11,331 nt of DNA, taken from assembly GCA_051866595.1 (NCBI GenBank), contig JBJDXI010000085.1, positions 1-11,331 on the forward strand, given 5' to 3'. Positions 1-5,972 of the stretch are shown in pieces. The notes beneath the pieces were generated by a model. The model saw only the letters and a list, made by a program, of their open reading frames with translations. It searched no databases and was not told the DNA's origin. Both the position numbers and the translations under genes were made by a program. The DNA comes from UBA7702 sp051866595. GTDB lineage: Bacteria; Bacillota; Dehalobacteriia; UBA7702. Position 1 is the stretch's first letter. Each line of letters opens with the position of its first letter.

Positions 1-3
1 AAT

Positions 4-56
4 ACCGCTTCCATCGGCTTGGAAAACCTTTGGAAGCGGTTTCTTTTTCTTTTTTA
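4..56 (+). terminator. Intrinsic terminator of an upstream gene outside the window
   Basis: A perfect 10-bp inverted repeat (ACCGCTTCCA at 4-13, TGGAAGCGGT at 31-40) is followed on the plus strand by a T-rich run to about position 56. This is the classic Rho-independent form for plus-strand transcription entering from the left. The minus-strand DUF6472-like gene ends at 54 inside the T-run, so the hairpin may also help stop that convergent transcript. On the minus strand no T-tract is visible before the window edge. Confidence 0.85.
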
Positions 57-233
57 TTGTTTTCGGGCCAGGGCGTAATCGTCCAGAAAACGGTAGTAGG
101 GACAGTTCTCCGTGGCGTAGGAGAGAAAATCCTCCATTTCATCCTGGTCGAGATCGACAAGGCAGATATAGCAGTCACAGAACTCATCGTAGATGTAGTT
201 CATGCAATCCTCGCAATTGGATTTTTTACGCAT
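54..233 (-). CDS. DUF6472-like small Cys-rich protein
   Basis: A 59-residue acidic protein with the pattern C7-x2-C10, C19-x-C21-x2-C24 and C44-P-Y-Y. From memory, the spaced cysteines, the LDQDEM segment and the CPYYRF segment match the DUF6472 family of short Firmicutes proteins of unknown function. The core set C7, C10, C24 and C44 would suit a small zinc-ribbon-like site; that is inference. The start at 233 is chosen because an excellent Shine-Dalgarno (GAGGAGGA) lies just upstream on the minus strand and conserved sequence begins right after it; a longer reading to 314 would run through the upstream gene. It overlaps the end of the 241-aa gene by 8 bases, so the two are probably co-transcribed and translationally coupled. 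Confidence 0.8.
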   Translation of the reverse strand: MRKKSNCEDCMNYIYDEFCDCYICLVDLDQDEMEDFLSYATENCPYYRFLDDYALARKQ

Positions 234-951
234 GGCCTTCCTCCTCTTGGGGAACGCCCTTTTCCAGCTCGAAAATGGCGGGGTTGGCCGCCAGCTCGCC
301 CAAAGCTTCCACAAAAACGCCGGGACGGAGCAGCTCTTCCTCGCCTTCGGGAATCAGCTTATCGGGAAAGACGATCTCGATCTCGCCCTGTTCCGTTTGG
401 ATGAGGCCGATGAGAAAACGGGTCATCACGCCGCCCATGTAGGTCGTTTCAGCCCGACGGAAGCCCAGCGCTTTGCCGCGGAGGGTAACGCGGTCACCGC
501 TTTCGGCGGTGATGCGGTTCGGTTTTTCCGTTTTCTCCTCAGAAAACGCGATGGTCTCGGGATAAGCGGCAACCTGGGCTTTGAAAACAGAACCTTTATC
601 GTAAGAGGGGAGAATATCGCCGTTGATCAGGGGCAGCGAAAAGACCTCGCCGTTTTTGCGGATAAGCAGGGTTTTTGCCGTGGTATCGGCGTTTTCTTTC
701 TCTTCTTCGATCTCACATTCCCAGACACAGCAGCCTTTGGCGTGGGAATCGAAACCGGTGATGTAATCCAGCTCTTTTTCGGGGTCGAAGGCGGTGCGGA
801 CCACGAGGATCATATCGCCCATGTGAAAATTGATATAGTTTCCGTGATGGGCCGGCAGTTTAACGCCTTTGGTCACGGCTCTTTTGACGATTTTGCCGAA
901 GAGTTCCGGTGTGAGGAAGTCCAGTTGAAAGCTTTGCAGATGATCGGGCAT
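226..951 (-). CDS. Conserved-looking hypothetical protein, 241 aa
   Basis: I do not recognise this protein. It is soluble and acidic, with no signal peptide or membrane segment visible. The first half (about residues 1-120) contains a GDMILVVRT strand and a CCVWECEIEEEKE strand. The second half (about 150-230) has strand-like segments such as GDRVTLRGKALGF, RFLIGLIQT and GEIEIVFPDKLIPEG, which resemble a small beta-barrel; this is only an impression. The start at 951 is supported by an AAGGAG Shine-Dalgarno about 6 bases upstream and a good sigma-A promoter at 990-1018. It is the first gene of a two-gene minus-strand unit with the DUF6472-like gene. An overlapping 256-codon plus-strand frame lacks such signals and is taken as its shadow. 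Confidence 0.75.
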   Translation of the reverse strand: MPDHLQSFQLDFLTPELFGKIVKRAVTKGVKLPAHHGNYINFHMGDMILVVRTAFDPEKELDYITGFDSHAKGCCVWECEIEEEKENADTTAKTLLIRKNGEVFSLPLINGDILPSYDKGSVFKAQVAAYPETIAFSEEKTEKPNRITAESGDRVTLRGKALGFRRAETTYMGGVMTRFLIGLIQTEQGEIEIVFPDKLIPEGEEELLRPGVFVEALGELAANPAIFELEKGVPQEEEGHA

Positions 952-989
952 GGGATACTCCTTTTGTTTTAAAAAATATCAACAGCAAA

Positions 990-1018
990 AGTATAACGGA
1001 ATCCGTGGTTTTTTTCAA
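990..1018 (-). promoter_or_regulatory. Sigma-A promoter for the minus-strand unit
   Basis: Reading the minus strand, a TTGAAA -35 box (1013-1018) and a TATACT -10 box (990-995) are separated by exactly 17 bases. It lies 39 bases before the start codon of the 241-aa gene. Confidence 0.8.
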
Positions 1019-1047
1019 TAGACGGCGGCGTTTTCTTTTGCTATAAT
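1019..1047 (+). promoter_or_regulatory. Extended -10 promoter for the GIY-YIG gene
   Basis: A perfect TATAAT (1042-1047) is preceded by TG one base upstream (TGCTATAAT), an extended -10. A weak -35 candidate TAGACG (1019-1024) lies 17 bases upstream. It directly abuts the -35 box of the minus-strand promoter. Confidence 0.7.
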
Positions 1048-1068
1048 AAATAGGAAAGGAAGGAAGCC

Positions 1069-1395
1069 ATGGCTTTTTTGTATATGCTGGAATGTGAAGA
1101 CGGCACCATCTATACCGGTATCGCCGCGGATATGGCGCGGCGGCTGAAGGAGCATAAGGAACGGGGCAAAAAATGCGCGAAATACACCCGCAGTCACCCG
1201 ATGAAGCGGCTTCTTGCGCTGTGGGAAACGGATACGTACGCCCACGCCGCCAAAGGCGAATACGCCGTGAAACGGCTTCCCCGCCGCGAAAAGCTCCGTC
1301 TCACCGAAGATCCGTCGCTTTTGCCCGTGCTCTGCCCCGCTCTGGCGGAGATGGCGTTTCATCCCGAAAAAAAGGAAAATTTTCCCCGCGTATAG
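1069..1395 (+). CDS. GIY-YIG domain protein, UPF0213/YhbQ type
   Basis: A 108-residue protein that is essentially one GIY-YIG nuclease fold. The motif halves are YML (residues 5-7) and YTG (15-17), followed by the conserved Arg24 in the ARRLKEH helix, AKYTR (37-41) and the likely metal-binding Glu64 in KGEYAVKRL. Length and order match the stand-alone UPF0213/YhbQ family, which has been linked to DNA damage or repair; the substrate is not settled. The start at 1069 follows a GGAAGGA Shine-Dalgarno and an extended -10 promoter. It stands alone between the divergent hypothetical gene and the riboswitch leader, and no functional link to the operon downstream is visible. The last 15 or so residues are basic and look like a non-conserved tail. 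Confidence 0.9.
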   Translation: MAFLYMLECEDGTIYTGIAADMARRLKEHKERGKKCAKYTRSHPMKRLLALWETDTYAHAAKGEYAVKRLPRREKLRLTEDPSLLPVLCPALAEMAFHPEKKENFPRV

Positions 1396-1414
1396 CGAAA
1401 AACGCGGAAATTTC
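1386..1414 (+). terminator. Weak candidate terminator after the GIY-YIG gene
   Basis: CCGCGT (1386-1391) and ACGCGG (1402-1407) can form a 6-bp stem across the stop codon, extendable by a few A-T pairs with a two-base bulge. Only a short T-stretch follows, so termination may be inefficient. Confidence 0.3.
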
Positions 1415-1419
1415 GTCTA

Positions 1420-1448
1420 TTGACAGGAAACCCGTCCTTTGATATAAT
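1420..1448 (+). promoter_or_regulatory. Perfect-consensus sigma-A promoter of the riboswitch operon
   Basis: TTGACA (1420-1425) and TATAAT (1443-1448) are both exact consensus hexamers, with a 17-base spacer. The predicted transcript start, around 1455, lies about 10 bases before the first riboswitch helix, so the whole aptamer is transcribed. Confidence 0.92.
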
Positions 1449-1463
1449 ATCTGCAATCGAATC

Positions 1464-1630
1464 ATTCGTTTTATGGTGCCTCTTTGAGGAGAATAGGGAA
1501 TCAGGTTCAAATCCTGAACGGACCCACCGCTGTAATCAGCTGTGAAACCCGCAATTTGCCACCGGTCACACGGGAAGGCGCGGCGCTCGGCCAAAGCTGT
1601 AAGTCAGAAGACCTGCCATAGAATGGGAAT
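1464..1630 (+). ncRNA. Cobalamin (adenosylcobalamin-type) riboswitch aptamer
   Basis: The conserved landmarks of the cobalamin element appear in order: GGTGCC (1475-1480), TAGGGAATC (1494-1502), CCGCTGTAA (1527-1535), GCCAC (1558-1562), GGGAAGG (1572-1578) and the B12-box end AGTCAGAAGACCTGCC (1602-1617). A small hairpin TCAGG/CCTGA (1501-1517) sits where expected. A closing P1 helix can be drawn between TTTTAT (1469-1474) and ATAGAA (1618-1623), extendable with ATTC (1464-1467) and GAAT (1627-1630). The element senses cobalamin and controls the genes from 1731 onward. The typical outcome for this class is repression when B12 is present, which fits the terminator that follows. Confidence 0.95.
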
Positions 1631-1659
1631 TAACGAAGCAATGGCAAAGTTTCAGTTAA
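1630..1659 (+). promoter_or_regulatory. Candidate antiterminator hairpin
   Basis: TTAACGAA (1630-1637) can pair with TTC-A-GTTAA (1651-1659, one A bulged). This would occupy the left arm of the terminator stem. Its 5' edge touches the outer end of the P1 helix, so ligand-stabilised P1 could disfavour it. The pairing is visible in the sequence; the switching role is inferred. Confidence 0.5.
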
Positions 1660-1702
1660 AGGAGAGGAAAACTCTCGTTAACTGGAACTTTTTTGTTTTT
1701 TT
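1646..1702 (+). terminator. Intrinsic terminator, expression platform of the riboswitch
   Basis: A 13-bp stem (AAGTTTCAGTTAA at 1647-1659 with TTAACTGGAACTT at 1678-1690, one G-U pair), with an inner GAGAG/CTCTC stem, is followed by an almost unbroken run of T to 1702. It lies between the aptamer and the first start codon, so the riboswitch probably acts by transcription termination. Confidence 0.92.
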
Positions 1703-1730
1703 AGGCGTTTTGAATCATTTTGGAGGCGTT

Positions 1731-3200
1731 ATGGAACCGATCATTGAACTGAGTCTGAAAAGTCTGACCTTTCCTCCGGCGGAAACGGCGGTTCTTCACG
1801 ATATTCACTTTACGGTGCAGGAAGGCGAATTCGTGGCCGTGGCCGGCAAGCCGGCGTCGGGTAAAAGTATGTTTCTCCACACCCTTACCGGGGCGGCGGC
1901 GAAATTTTACGAAGGAAACCTCGACGGTACCGTGACGATCTGCGGCAAAGATCAGAAGGAAATTCCCCTGCCCCGGGTCTGTGAATCCATCGGCTTTATG
2001 TTTCAGGAACCCCAGAATCAGATCGTCAGTGTTACCGTTGAAAACGAAGTGGCTTTCGGCGTAGCCAATCTGGAGCTCTCCCGTGAAGAGATCCTTTCCC
2101 GTGTGGAGGAGGCTCTCACCTATGTGGGGCTTCACGGCATGGAACAGCGGAAAACCACCTCTCTTTCCGGGGGACAGGCTCAGCGGCTTGTGTTGGCCGG
2201 GATTCTGGCGCTGAAAACGCCGATCCTGATTTTGGATCAGCCCGCCGCCGAACTGGATCTGGCGGGGAAAAGGGAGCTTTACCACCATATCCGCCGTCTG
2301 AACCGGGAAAAAGGCGTGACTGTCATTATGGTCATGGACAACGGCATGAAGATCGAAGAATTTGCCGACCGAGTTGTTGTGCTGGAAGAGGGTACTGTTG
2401 TTCAGGAACTTCCCGCCTCGGCCTACGCCGTGGAAAAGGAAGCCGTTTCCGTCCCTGCTTTTCAGATCAGGGAAGACACTCTCGTCACCGTGGAGGATGT
2501 GTCTTACCGCTACAAAGGCGGCATCTGCGGCTGTGAACATATTTCCTTTGATGTGCGCCGCGGTGATTTTCTCGGTATCATGGGCAAAAACGGGTCGGGA
2601 AAAACAACGCTGCTCAAGCTCATGGAGGGGTTGCTCCTGCCGGAAAAAGGAAGAGTCACCGTTTTCGGCGAGACCATGGACAAGAAAAACGCCGCGGCTC
2701 TTCGCCGCAAAATTGGTTTTCTGTTCCAGAATCCCGATTTTCAGATTTTCTCCGATACGGTGAAAGGGGAAATCGCCTTCGGCCTGCGTTACAGCGACAT
2801 CGCAGAAGAGGAAAAGGAACGCCGCGTCAATGCCCTGCTGGAAACGGTGGGCCTTGCCGCATGCGCCGAGGAGCATCCCCAGAAGCTCAGCCGCAGTCAG
2901 CGGCAGAAGCTGGCTTTCGCTTCGGCCCTGGTTCATGAACCGGAACTGCTCATCGCCGATGAACCCACTTCGGGTCTCAGCGAAGAGGACTGCCACGGTT
3001 TGATGCGGCTTCTCTCGGATTTTCGGGTAAAGGGCGGGACGGTGATCCTCGTTTCTCACGATCCGGAGCTGACCAAAACCTATGCCAATACCATCGTCGT
3101 GCTGGATCAACATCGTCTGGCGGGACGGTTTGAACGGGATCGGTTCGGGGAAATCCCCGAGGAACTGCTCTTTCAGGGAGGTGACGGCGGATGCGACTGA
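1731..3200 (+). CDS. ECF transporter ATPase, two fused NBDs (YkoD-like)
   Basis: A 489-residue cytoplasmic protein with two ABC ATPase domains in tandem, powering an energy-coupling-factor vitamin-type importer. NBD1 has Walker A G39-KPASGK-S46, Q-loop Gln92, signature LSGGQ (145-149) and Walker B LILD169. NBD2 has Walker A G285-KNGSGK-T292, Q-loop Gln333, Walker B ADEP (409-412) and switch His443. Oddities: NBD1 has Gln170 where the catalytic Glu should be and Asp203 in place of the switch His, and NBD2 has LSRSQ (386-390) instead of LSGGQ, so one composite site looks degenerate. The start at 1731 follows GGAGG; an in-frame ATG at 1542 lies inside the riboswitch and is rejected. Size and fusion match YkoD of the YkoEDC system. 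It overlaps the EcfT gene by 10 bases. Confidence 0.93.
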   Translation: MEPIIELSLKSLTFPPAETAVLHDIHFTVQEGEFVAVAGKPASGKSMFLHTLTGAAAKFYEGNLDGTVTICGKDQKEIPLPRVCESIGFMFQEPQNQIVSVTVENEVAFGVANLELSREEILSRVEEALTYVGLHGMEQRKTTSLSGGQAQRLVLAGILALKTPILILDQPAAELDLAGKRELYHHIRRLNREKGVTVIMVMDNGMKIEEFADRVVVLEEGTVVQELPASAYAVEKEAVSVPAFQIREDTLVTVEDVSYRYKGGICGCEHISFDVRRGDFLGIMGKNGSGKTTLLKLMEGLLLPEKGRVTVFGETMDKKNAAALRRKIGFLFQNPDFQIFSDTVKGEIAFGLRYSDIAEEEKERRVNALLETVGLAACAEEHPQKLSRSQRQKLAFASALVHEPELLIADEPTSGLSEEDCHGLMRLLSDFRVKGGTVILVSHDPELTKTYANTIVVLDQHRLAGRFERDRFGEIPEELLFQGGDGGCD

Positions 3201-3922
3201 TTGACCGTATCGACCCCCGGGTAAAGCTGGTGTGGTGTCTTGTGCTGATGTTCACCGCGCTGCTTTCGGATCATATCGCCACGGAACTTACGATTTTAGG
3301 CCTGATCTTGCTCACCGACGCGGTGTTTACCCGTGATCTGAAAAAATACAAAGTGCTCTGTGTGCTTTTTCTCATCGTGGCGTCTCAGATCTTTCTGATG
3401 CAGCTGCTCTTTAACAGAGAAGGCACCGTGATTGCCCATTGGTGGATCATTTCCATATACAGCGAAGCGATCCCCATGGCCTTTCTCGGAACCTTCCGCA
3501 CCATGGCGGTGTCTTTTGCGGCGATCCAGATGCTCTCCTGGACATCGTCGGACGACGCGGTGCTGATGCTGATCTCCTGGAAGATCCCTTATCGTTACGC
3601 CATGCTCGTAAGTATGGCTCAGCGGTTTTTCCCTCTGCTCAAAGAGGAATACAATTCCATCGTTCAAAGTCAGGCGGTGCGGGGCGTGCCCACCGACGGC
3701 GTAAAGAATCAGATCAAAGTGTTGCCGGCGACATTTCTGCCCTTTCTTTATCGGGCCATCCGTCATACTTCGGATATCGCCCTTTCCATGGAGCTGAGGG
3801 GCTTCGGCAAGACGAAACGGCGGACATTCATGAAGGAACTGCATCTCACTTTTCCCGAGATCGCCTTGATGATCCTGCTTGTCGCGATTTTCATTGTTAC
3901 TTGTTTCTATTTTCATATTTAA
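3191..3922 (+). CDS. ECF transporter transmembrane subunit EcfT (YkoC-like)
   Basis: A 243-residue membrane protein, the T component that couples the ATPases to the substrate-binding S component. Hydrophobic segments lie at about residues 12-28, 33-46, 54-74, 85-115 and 222-242. The long cytoplasmic part between them carries the two coupling motifs of the family, seen as QAVRG (161-165) and MELRG (200-204), both variants of the usual Ala-Arg-Gly form and 39 residues apart. The N-terminal DRIDPRVKL segment is typical of EcfT. The start at 3191 overlaps the end of the ATPase gene and has a GGGAGG Shine-Dalgarno at 3177-3182. Length is normal for the family. Confidence 0.93.
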   Translation: MRLIDRIDPRVKLVWCLVLMFTALLSDHIATELTILGLILLTDAVFTRDLKKYKVLCVLFLIVASQIFLMQLLFNREGTVIAHWWIISIYSEAIPMAFLGTFRTMAVSFAAIQMLSWTSSDDAVLMLISWKIPYRYAMLVSMAQRFFPLLKEEYNSIVQSQAVRGVPTDGVKNQIKVLPATFLPFLYRAIRHTSDIALSMELRGFGKTKRRTFMKELHLTFPEIALMILLVAIFIVTCFYFHI

Positions 3923-3942
3923 TCCTGAGGAGGGGAAATATC

Positions 3943-3963
3943 ATGGCAGGAAATTACCGATAG
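3943..3963 (+). CDS. Six-codon mini-ORF with a strong ribosome binding site
   Basis: A start codon at 3943 follows AGGAGGGG (3929-3936) at ideal spacing and opens a reading frame of only six codons (MAGNYR) ending in TAG at 3963. It lies in the 107-base gap between the EcfT and S-component genes. It may be a leader peptide, a spacer for ribosome loading, or the remnant of a decayed gene. Nothing shows that it is functional. Confidence 0.35.
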   Translation: MAGNYR

Positions 3964-3964
3964 C

Positions 3965-3986
3965 GGATGGTTTCATCCTGTAAACC
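3965..3986 (+). promoter_or_regulatory. Two mutually exclusive small hairpins before the S component
   Basis: GGATG (3965-3969) can pair with CATCC (3974-3978), or GGTTT (3969-3973) can pair with AAACC (3982-3986). The alternatives share bases. They follow directly on the mini-ORF stop and precede an A/T-rich stretch and the GAGGAG site at about 4016-4021. A post-transcriptional role, such as mRNA processing or tuning of subunit ratio, is inference. Confidence 0.3.
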
Positions 3987-4029
3987 GAAAATGAATTTTT
4001 AAATTTTTAAAATATGAGGAGTATTTATT

Positions 4030-4593
4030 ATGACAACAAGCCAAGCTGCCAATTCTATTTTCCGCACCGATACCAAAGCTCTCGTGGGCTCCGTGATTTT
4101 AGGCATCGTTTTCGTGATCGCCTGCCAGGCCACGGGTTTTATTGACAATCTGCTTCCCACCGGGAAAGCCGGGATGTATCTGATCAACGGTTCCTGCTGG
4201 GCTTTCTTTACCGGCATTATCACCCTGCTCTACAAACAGCCCGCCGGTCTCATCGCCGGTGAAGTGGAAGCCATCATCTCCATCTGGTACAGCCCCCTCT
4301 GGGTCGCTTTCGTTTTCGCCAATGCCGTGGGTTCCATCGCCGTTTCCCTCGTCGCCAGAAAATGCGCCATGGATAAATGGATCCATCACTTCATCGCTCA
4401 GTTCTTCGTCAATGTATTGGGCAACGCCATCGTCTGCGTCGGTCTCATCAAAATCTACGGTCTGCCTGTGAATGTCGCCATTATCGAATCGGTGATCATC
4501 GCCGCGGTATGCCTCGTTTTCGCCACCATCGTTCAGAAACTCGTCTATGATAAAATGCGCAAATCCGGTTTGGTCAAAGTGAAAGGGGAATAA
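4030..4593 (+). CDS. ECF transporter S component, YkoE-like
   Basis: A 187-residue membrane protein with about six hydrophobic segments (roughly 17-37, 48-67, 71-88, 89-109, 120-141 and 146-169) and a basic C-terminal tail. This is the size and topology of an ECF substrate-capture subunit. The stretch around residues 50-110, with G-x-Y, a Trp, K-x-P-A-G-L-I-A-G-E-x-E-A and a following V-x2-A-x2-G segment, resembles B. subtilis YkoE, which works with a YkoD double ATPase and YkoC; all three partners are present here in order D-C-E. YkoE is tied to thiamine or its precursors, but this operon is under cobalamin control, so the ligand may differ. The start at 4030 follows GAGGAG by about 8 bases. 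The next gene starts 2 bases after its stop. Confidence 0.75.
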   Translation: MTTSQAANSIFRTDTKALVGSVILGIVFVIACQATGFIDNLLPTGKAGMYLINGSCWAFFTGIITLLYKQPAGLIAGEVEAIISIWYSPLWVAFVFANAVGSIAVSLVARKCAMDKWIHHFIAQFFVNVLGNAIVCVGLIKIYGLPVNVAIIESVIIAAVCLVFATIVQKLVYDKMRKSGLVKVKGE

Positions 4594-4595
4594 AA

Positions 4596-5963
4596 ATGAG
4601 TCAGGATCTGAGAGACTTTTTAAAGCAGGCCGATGAAAAAGGCGTTGTTCGCCATGTAACGGAAGAAGTCAAAAGAGAATACGAAATGTCCACGCTGATG
4701 ATGGATCTGGATAAGGAACACCGTTATCCCATCGTTTGTTTTGATAAAGTGGAAAACAGCGAATTTCCCGTGGTGACCAATATTCTGGGCTGTCGGGAAC
4801 GGTTTGCCGAAGGTCTCGGCGTGGCGGCGGATAAAGTTTCCGAAACTTACGCCGCCCGGATCCGCAACCGCATTGAGGAAGTGAAAGTGGTGGAAAACGC
4901 TCCTTTCAACGCCCATACGATCACCGGGGATGACATTGATCTCTATAAATTGCCCATTCCCACCCATTTCCCCATCGACGCCGGCCCCTATGTGACCTCC
5001 GGTCTCTGTGTGGCCAAAGACCCCGAAAGCGGCGCGGAAACGCTGGGTTTCCACCGTATGCAGCTCAAGGGTAAAGATAAGCTGGGAATTTCCCTCCACT
5101 CCCGTCAGCGGTTGTGGGAATACTTCCGCCGCAGCGAGGAACGGGGCGAAAGTCTGAAAGCCGCCATCGTCATCGGCGTGCATCCCAATATCTCTCTCGG
5201 TTCCATGGCGCTGGTTCCTTACGATCAGGGCAAATACGGTGCCATCGCCGGTCTCTTCGGGGAACCGCTGGAAGTGGCGGCCTGCCTCCATTCGGATCTG
5301 ATGGTGCCGGCCTATGCCGAGATCGTGCTGGAAGGGGAAATCCTCGCCGATGTCCGCGAAAAGGAAGGCCCCTTCGCCGAATTCACCAATTACGCCTGCT
5401 ACCGCAGTACCGAAAATGTGTTCAAGGTGACGGCCATCCGCTACCGTGAAAACGCTTTTTATCACGATATTACCCCGGGCATGAGCAGTGAGCATGTCAC
5501 CGTTGTCGCCGTCCAGCGCGAAGGTGATGTACTGAACGCTCTCCATCAGACGCTGCCCAACATCAAGGCCGTTCACGCGCCTTTCTCCGCCTGCGGTCTG
5601 TTCCATTGCTACATCTCCATGAAGAAGATCGCCGAAGGCCAGCCTCAGCAGGCCATCTACGCCGCCTTCGCCGTGGACCACAATATCAAGATGGTGGTGG
5701 TCGTCGACGAGGACGTGGATGTCTATAACGAAGAAGAAGTGCTCTGGGCCCTGGCCACGCGGCTTCAGGCCGATAAAGGCGTGACGATCCTGCCCCAGCA
5801 TCTGGGCATGGGGGTCACCCTGGATCCCTCCACCGACGAGCTGAGCCGCACCTCCAAAATGGGGATCGACGCCACGAAACCCATGAGCGGTTTCTCGCCG
5901 AAGATCGAAATGGATGAAGAAGTGGAAAAAGCCGTGAAACGGCTTCATAAATATACGAAATGA
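4596..5963 (+). CDS. UbiD-family prenylated-FMN-dependent (de)carboxylase
   Basis: A 455-residue cytosolic enzyme that should reversibly decarboxylate an aromatic, heteroaromatic or alpha,beta-unsaturated acid using prenylated FMN. Landmarks: G-F-H-R154-M-Q, H168 in SLHSR, and E257-G-P-F-A-E262-F. By spacing, R154, E257 and E262 correspond to the catalytic Arg/Glu/Glu set known from Fdc1 (R173, E277, E282), and H168 to a metal ligand. The usual Asn five residues before the Arg is Thr149 here. Full length for the family, with no truncation. A UbiX and an LpdD-like gene follow in the same operon, so cofactor supply is local. The AAAGGGGA ribosome site lies within the end of the S-component gene. 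The substrate cannot be read from the sequence; members of the group include phenolic acid and gallate decarboxylases. Confidence 0.93.
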   Translation: MSQDLRDFLKQADEKGVVRHVTEEVKREYEMSTLMMDLDKEHRYPIVCFDKVENSEFPVVTNILGCRERFAEGLGVAADKVSETYAARIRNRIEEVKVVENAPFNAHTITGDDIDLYKLPIPTHFPIDAGPYVTSGLCVAKDPESGAETLGFHRMQLKGKDKLGISLHSRQRLWEYFRRSEERGESLKAAIVIGVHPNISLGSMALVPYDQGKYGAIAGLFGEPLEVAACLHSDLMVPAYAEIVLEGEILADVREKEGPFAEFTNYACYRSTENVFKVTAIRYRENAFYHDITPGMSSEHVTVVAVQREGDVLNALHQTLPNIKAVHAPFSACGLFHCYISMKKIAEGQPQQAIYAAFAVDHNIKMVVVVDEDVDVYNEEEVLWALATRLQADKGVTILPQHLGMGVTLDPSTDELSRTSKMGIDATKPMSGFSPKIEMDEEVEKAVKRLHKYTK

Positions 5964-5972
5964 GATGATGAT

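Noticed and set aside
202..972. A 256-codon plus-strand frame covering the minus-strand hypothetical gene
   Set aside because: It has no ribosome site or promoter and lies antisense to genes with strong promoter, ribosome sites and family similarity.
1542..1730. Upstream in-frame ATG extending the ECF ATPase by 63 codons
   Set aside because: It lies inside the riboswitch aptamer and the extension runs through the terminator; the ATG at 1731 has a proper ribosome site.
1701..3113. A 470-codon minus-strand frame opposite the ECF ATPase
   Set aside because: The plus strand encodes an unmistakable double ABC ATPase; the antisense product is His/Phe-rich with no domain, a usual shadow.
3923..4029. 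Possible TPP riboswitch before the YkoE-like gene
   Set aside because: The gap is short and lacks the conserved THI-box sequences; only small local hairpins are present.
3985..4029. Possible internal promoter in the A/T-rich stretch before the S component
   Set aside because: A TAAAAT-like hexamer exists but no -35 box lies at suitable spacing, so it is probably just low-complexity A/T.
4620..5948. A 442-codon minus-strand frame opposite the UbiD gene
   Set aside because: Shadow of the UbiD reading frame with no recognisable motif and no initiation signals noticed.
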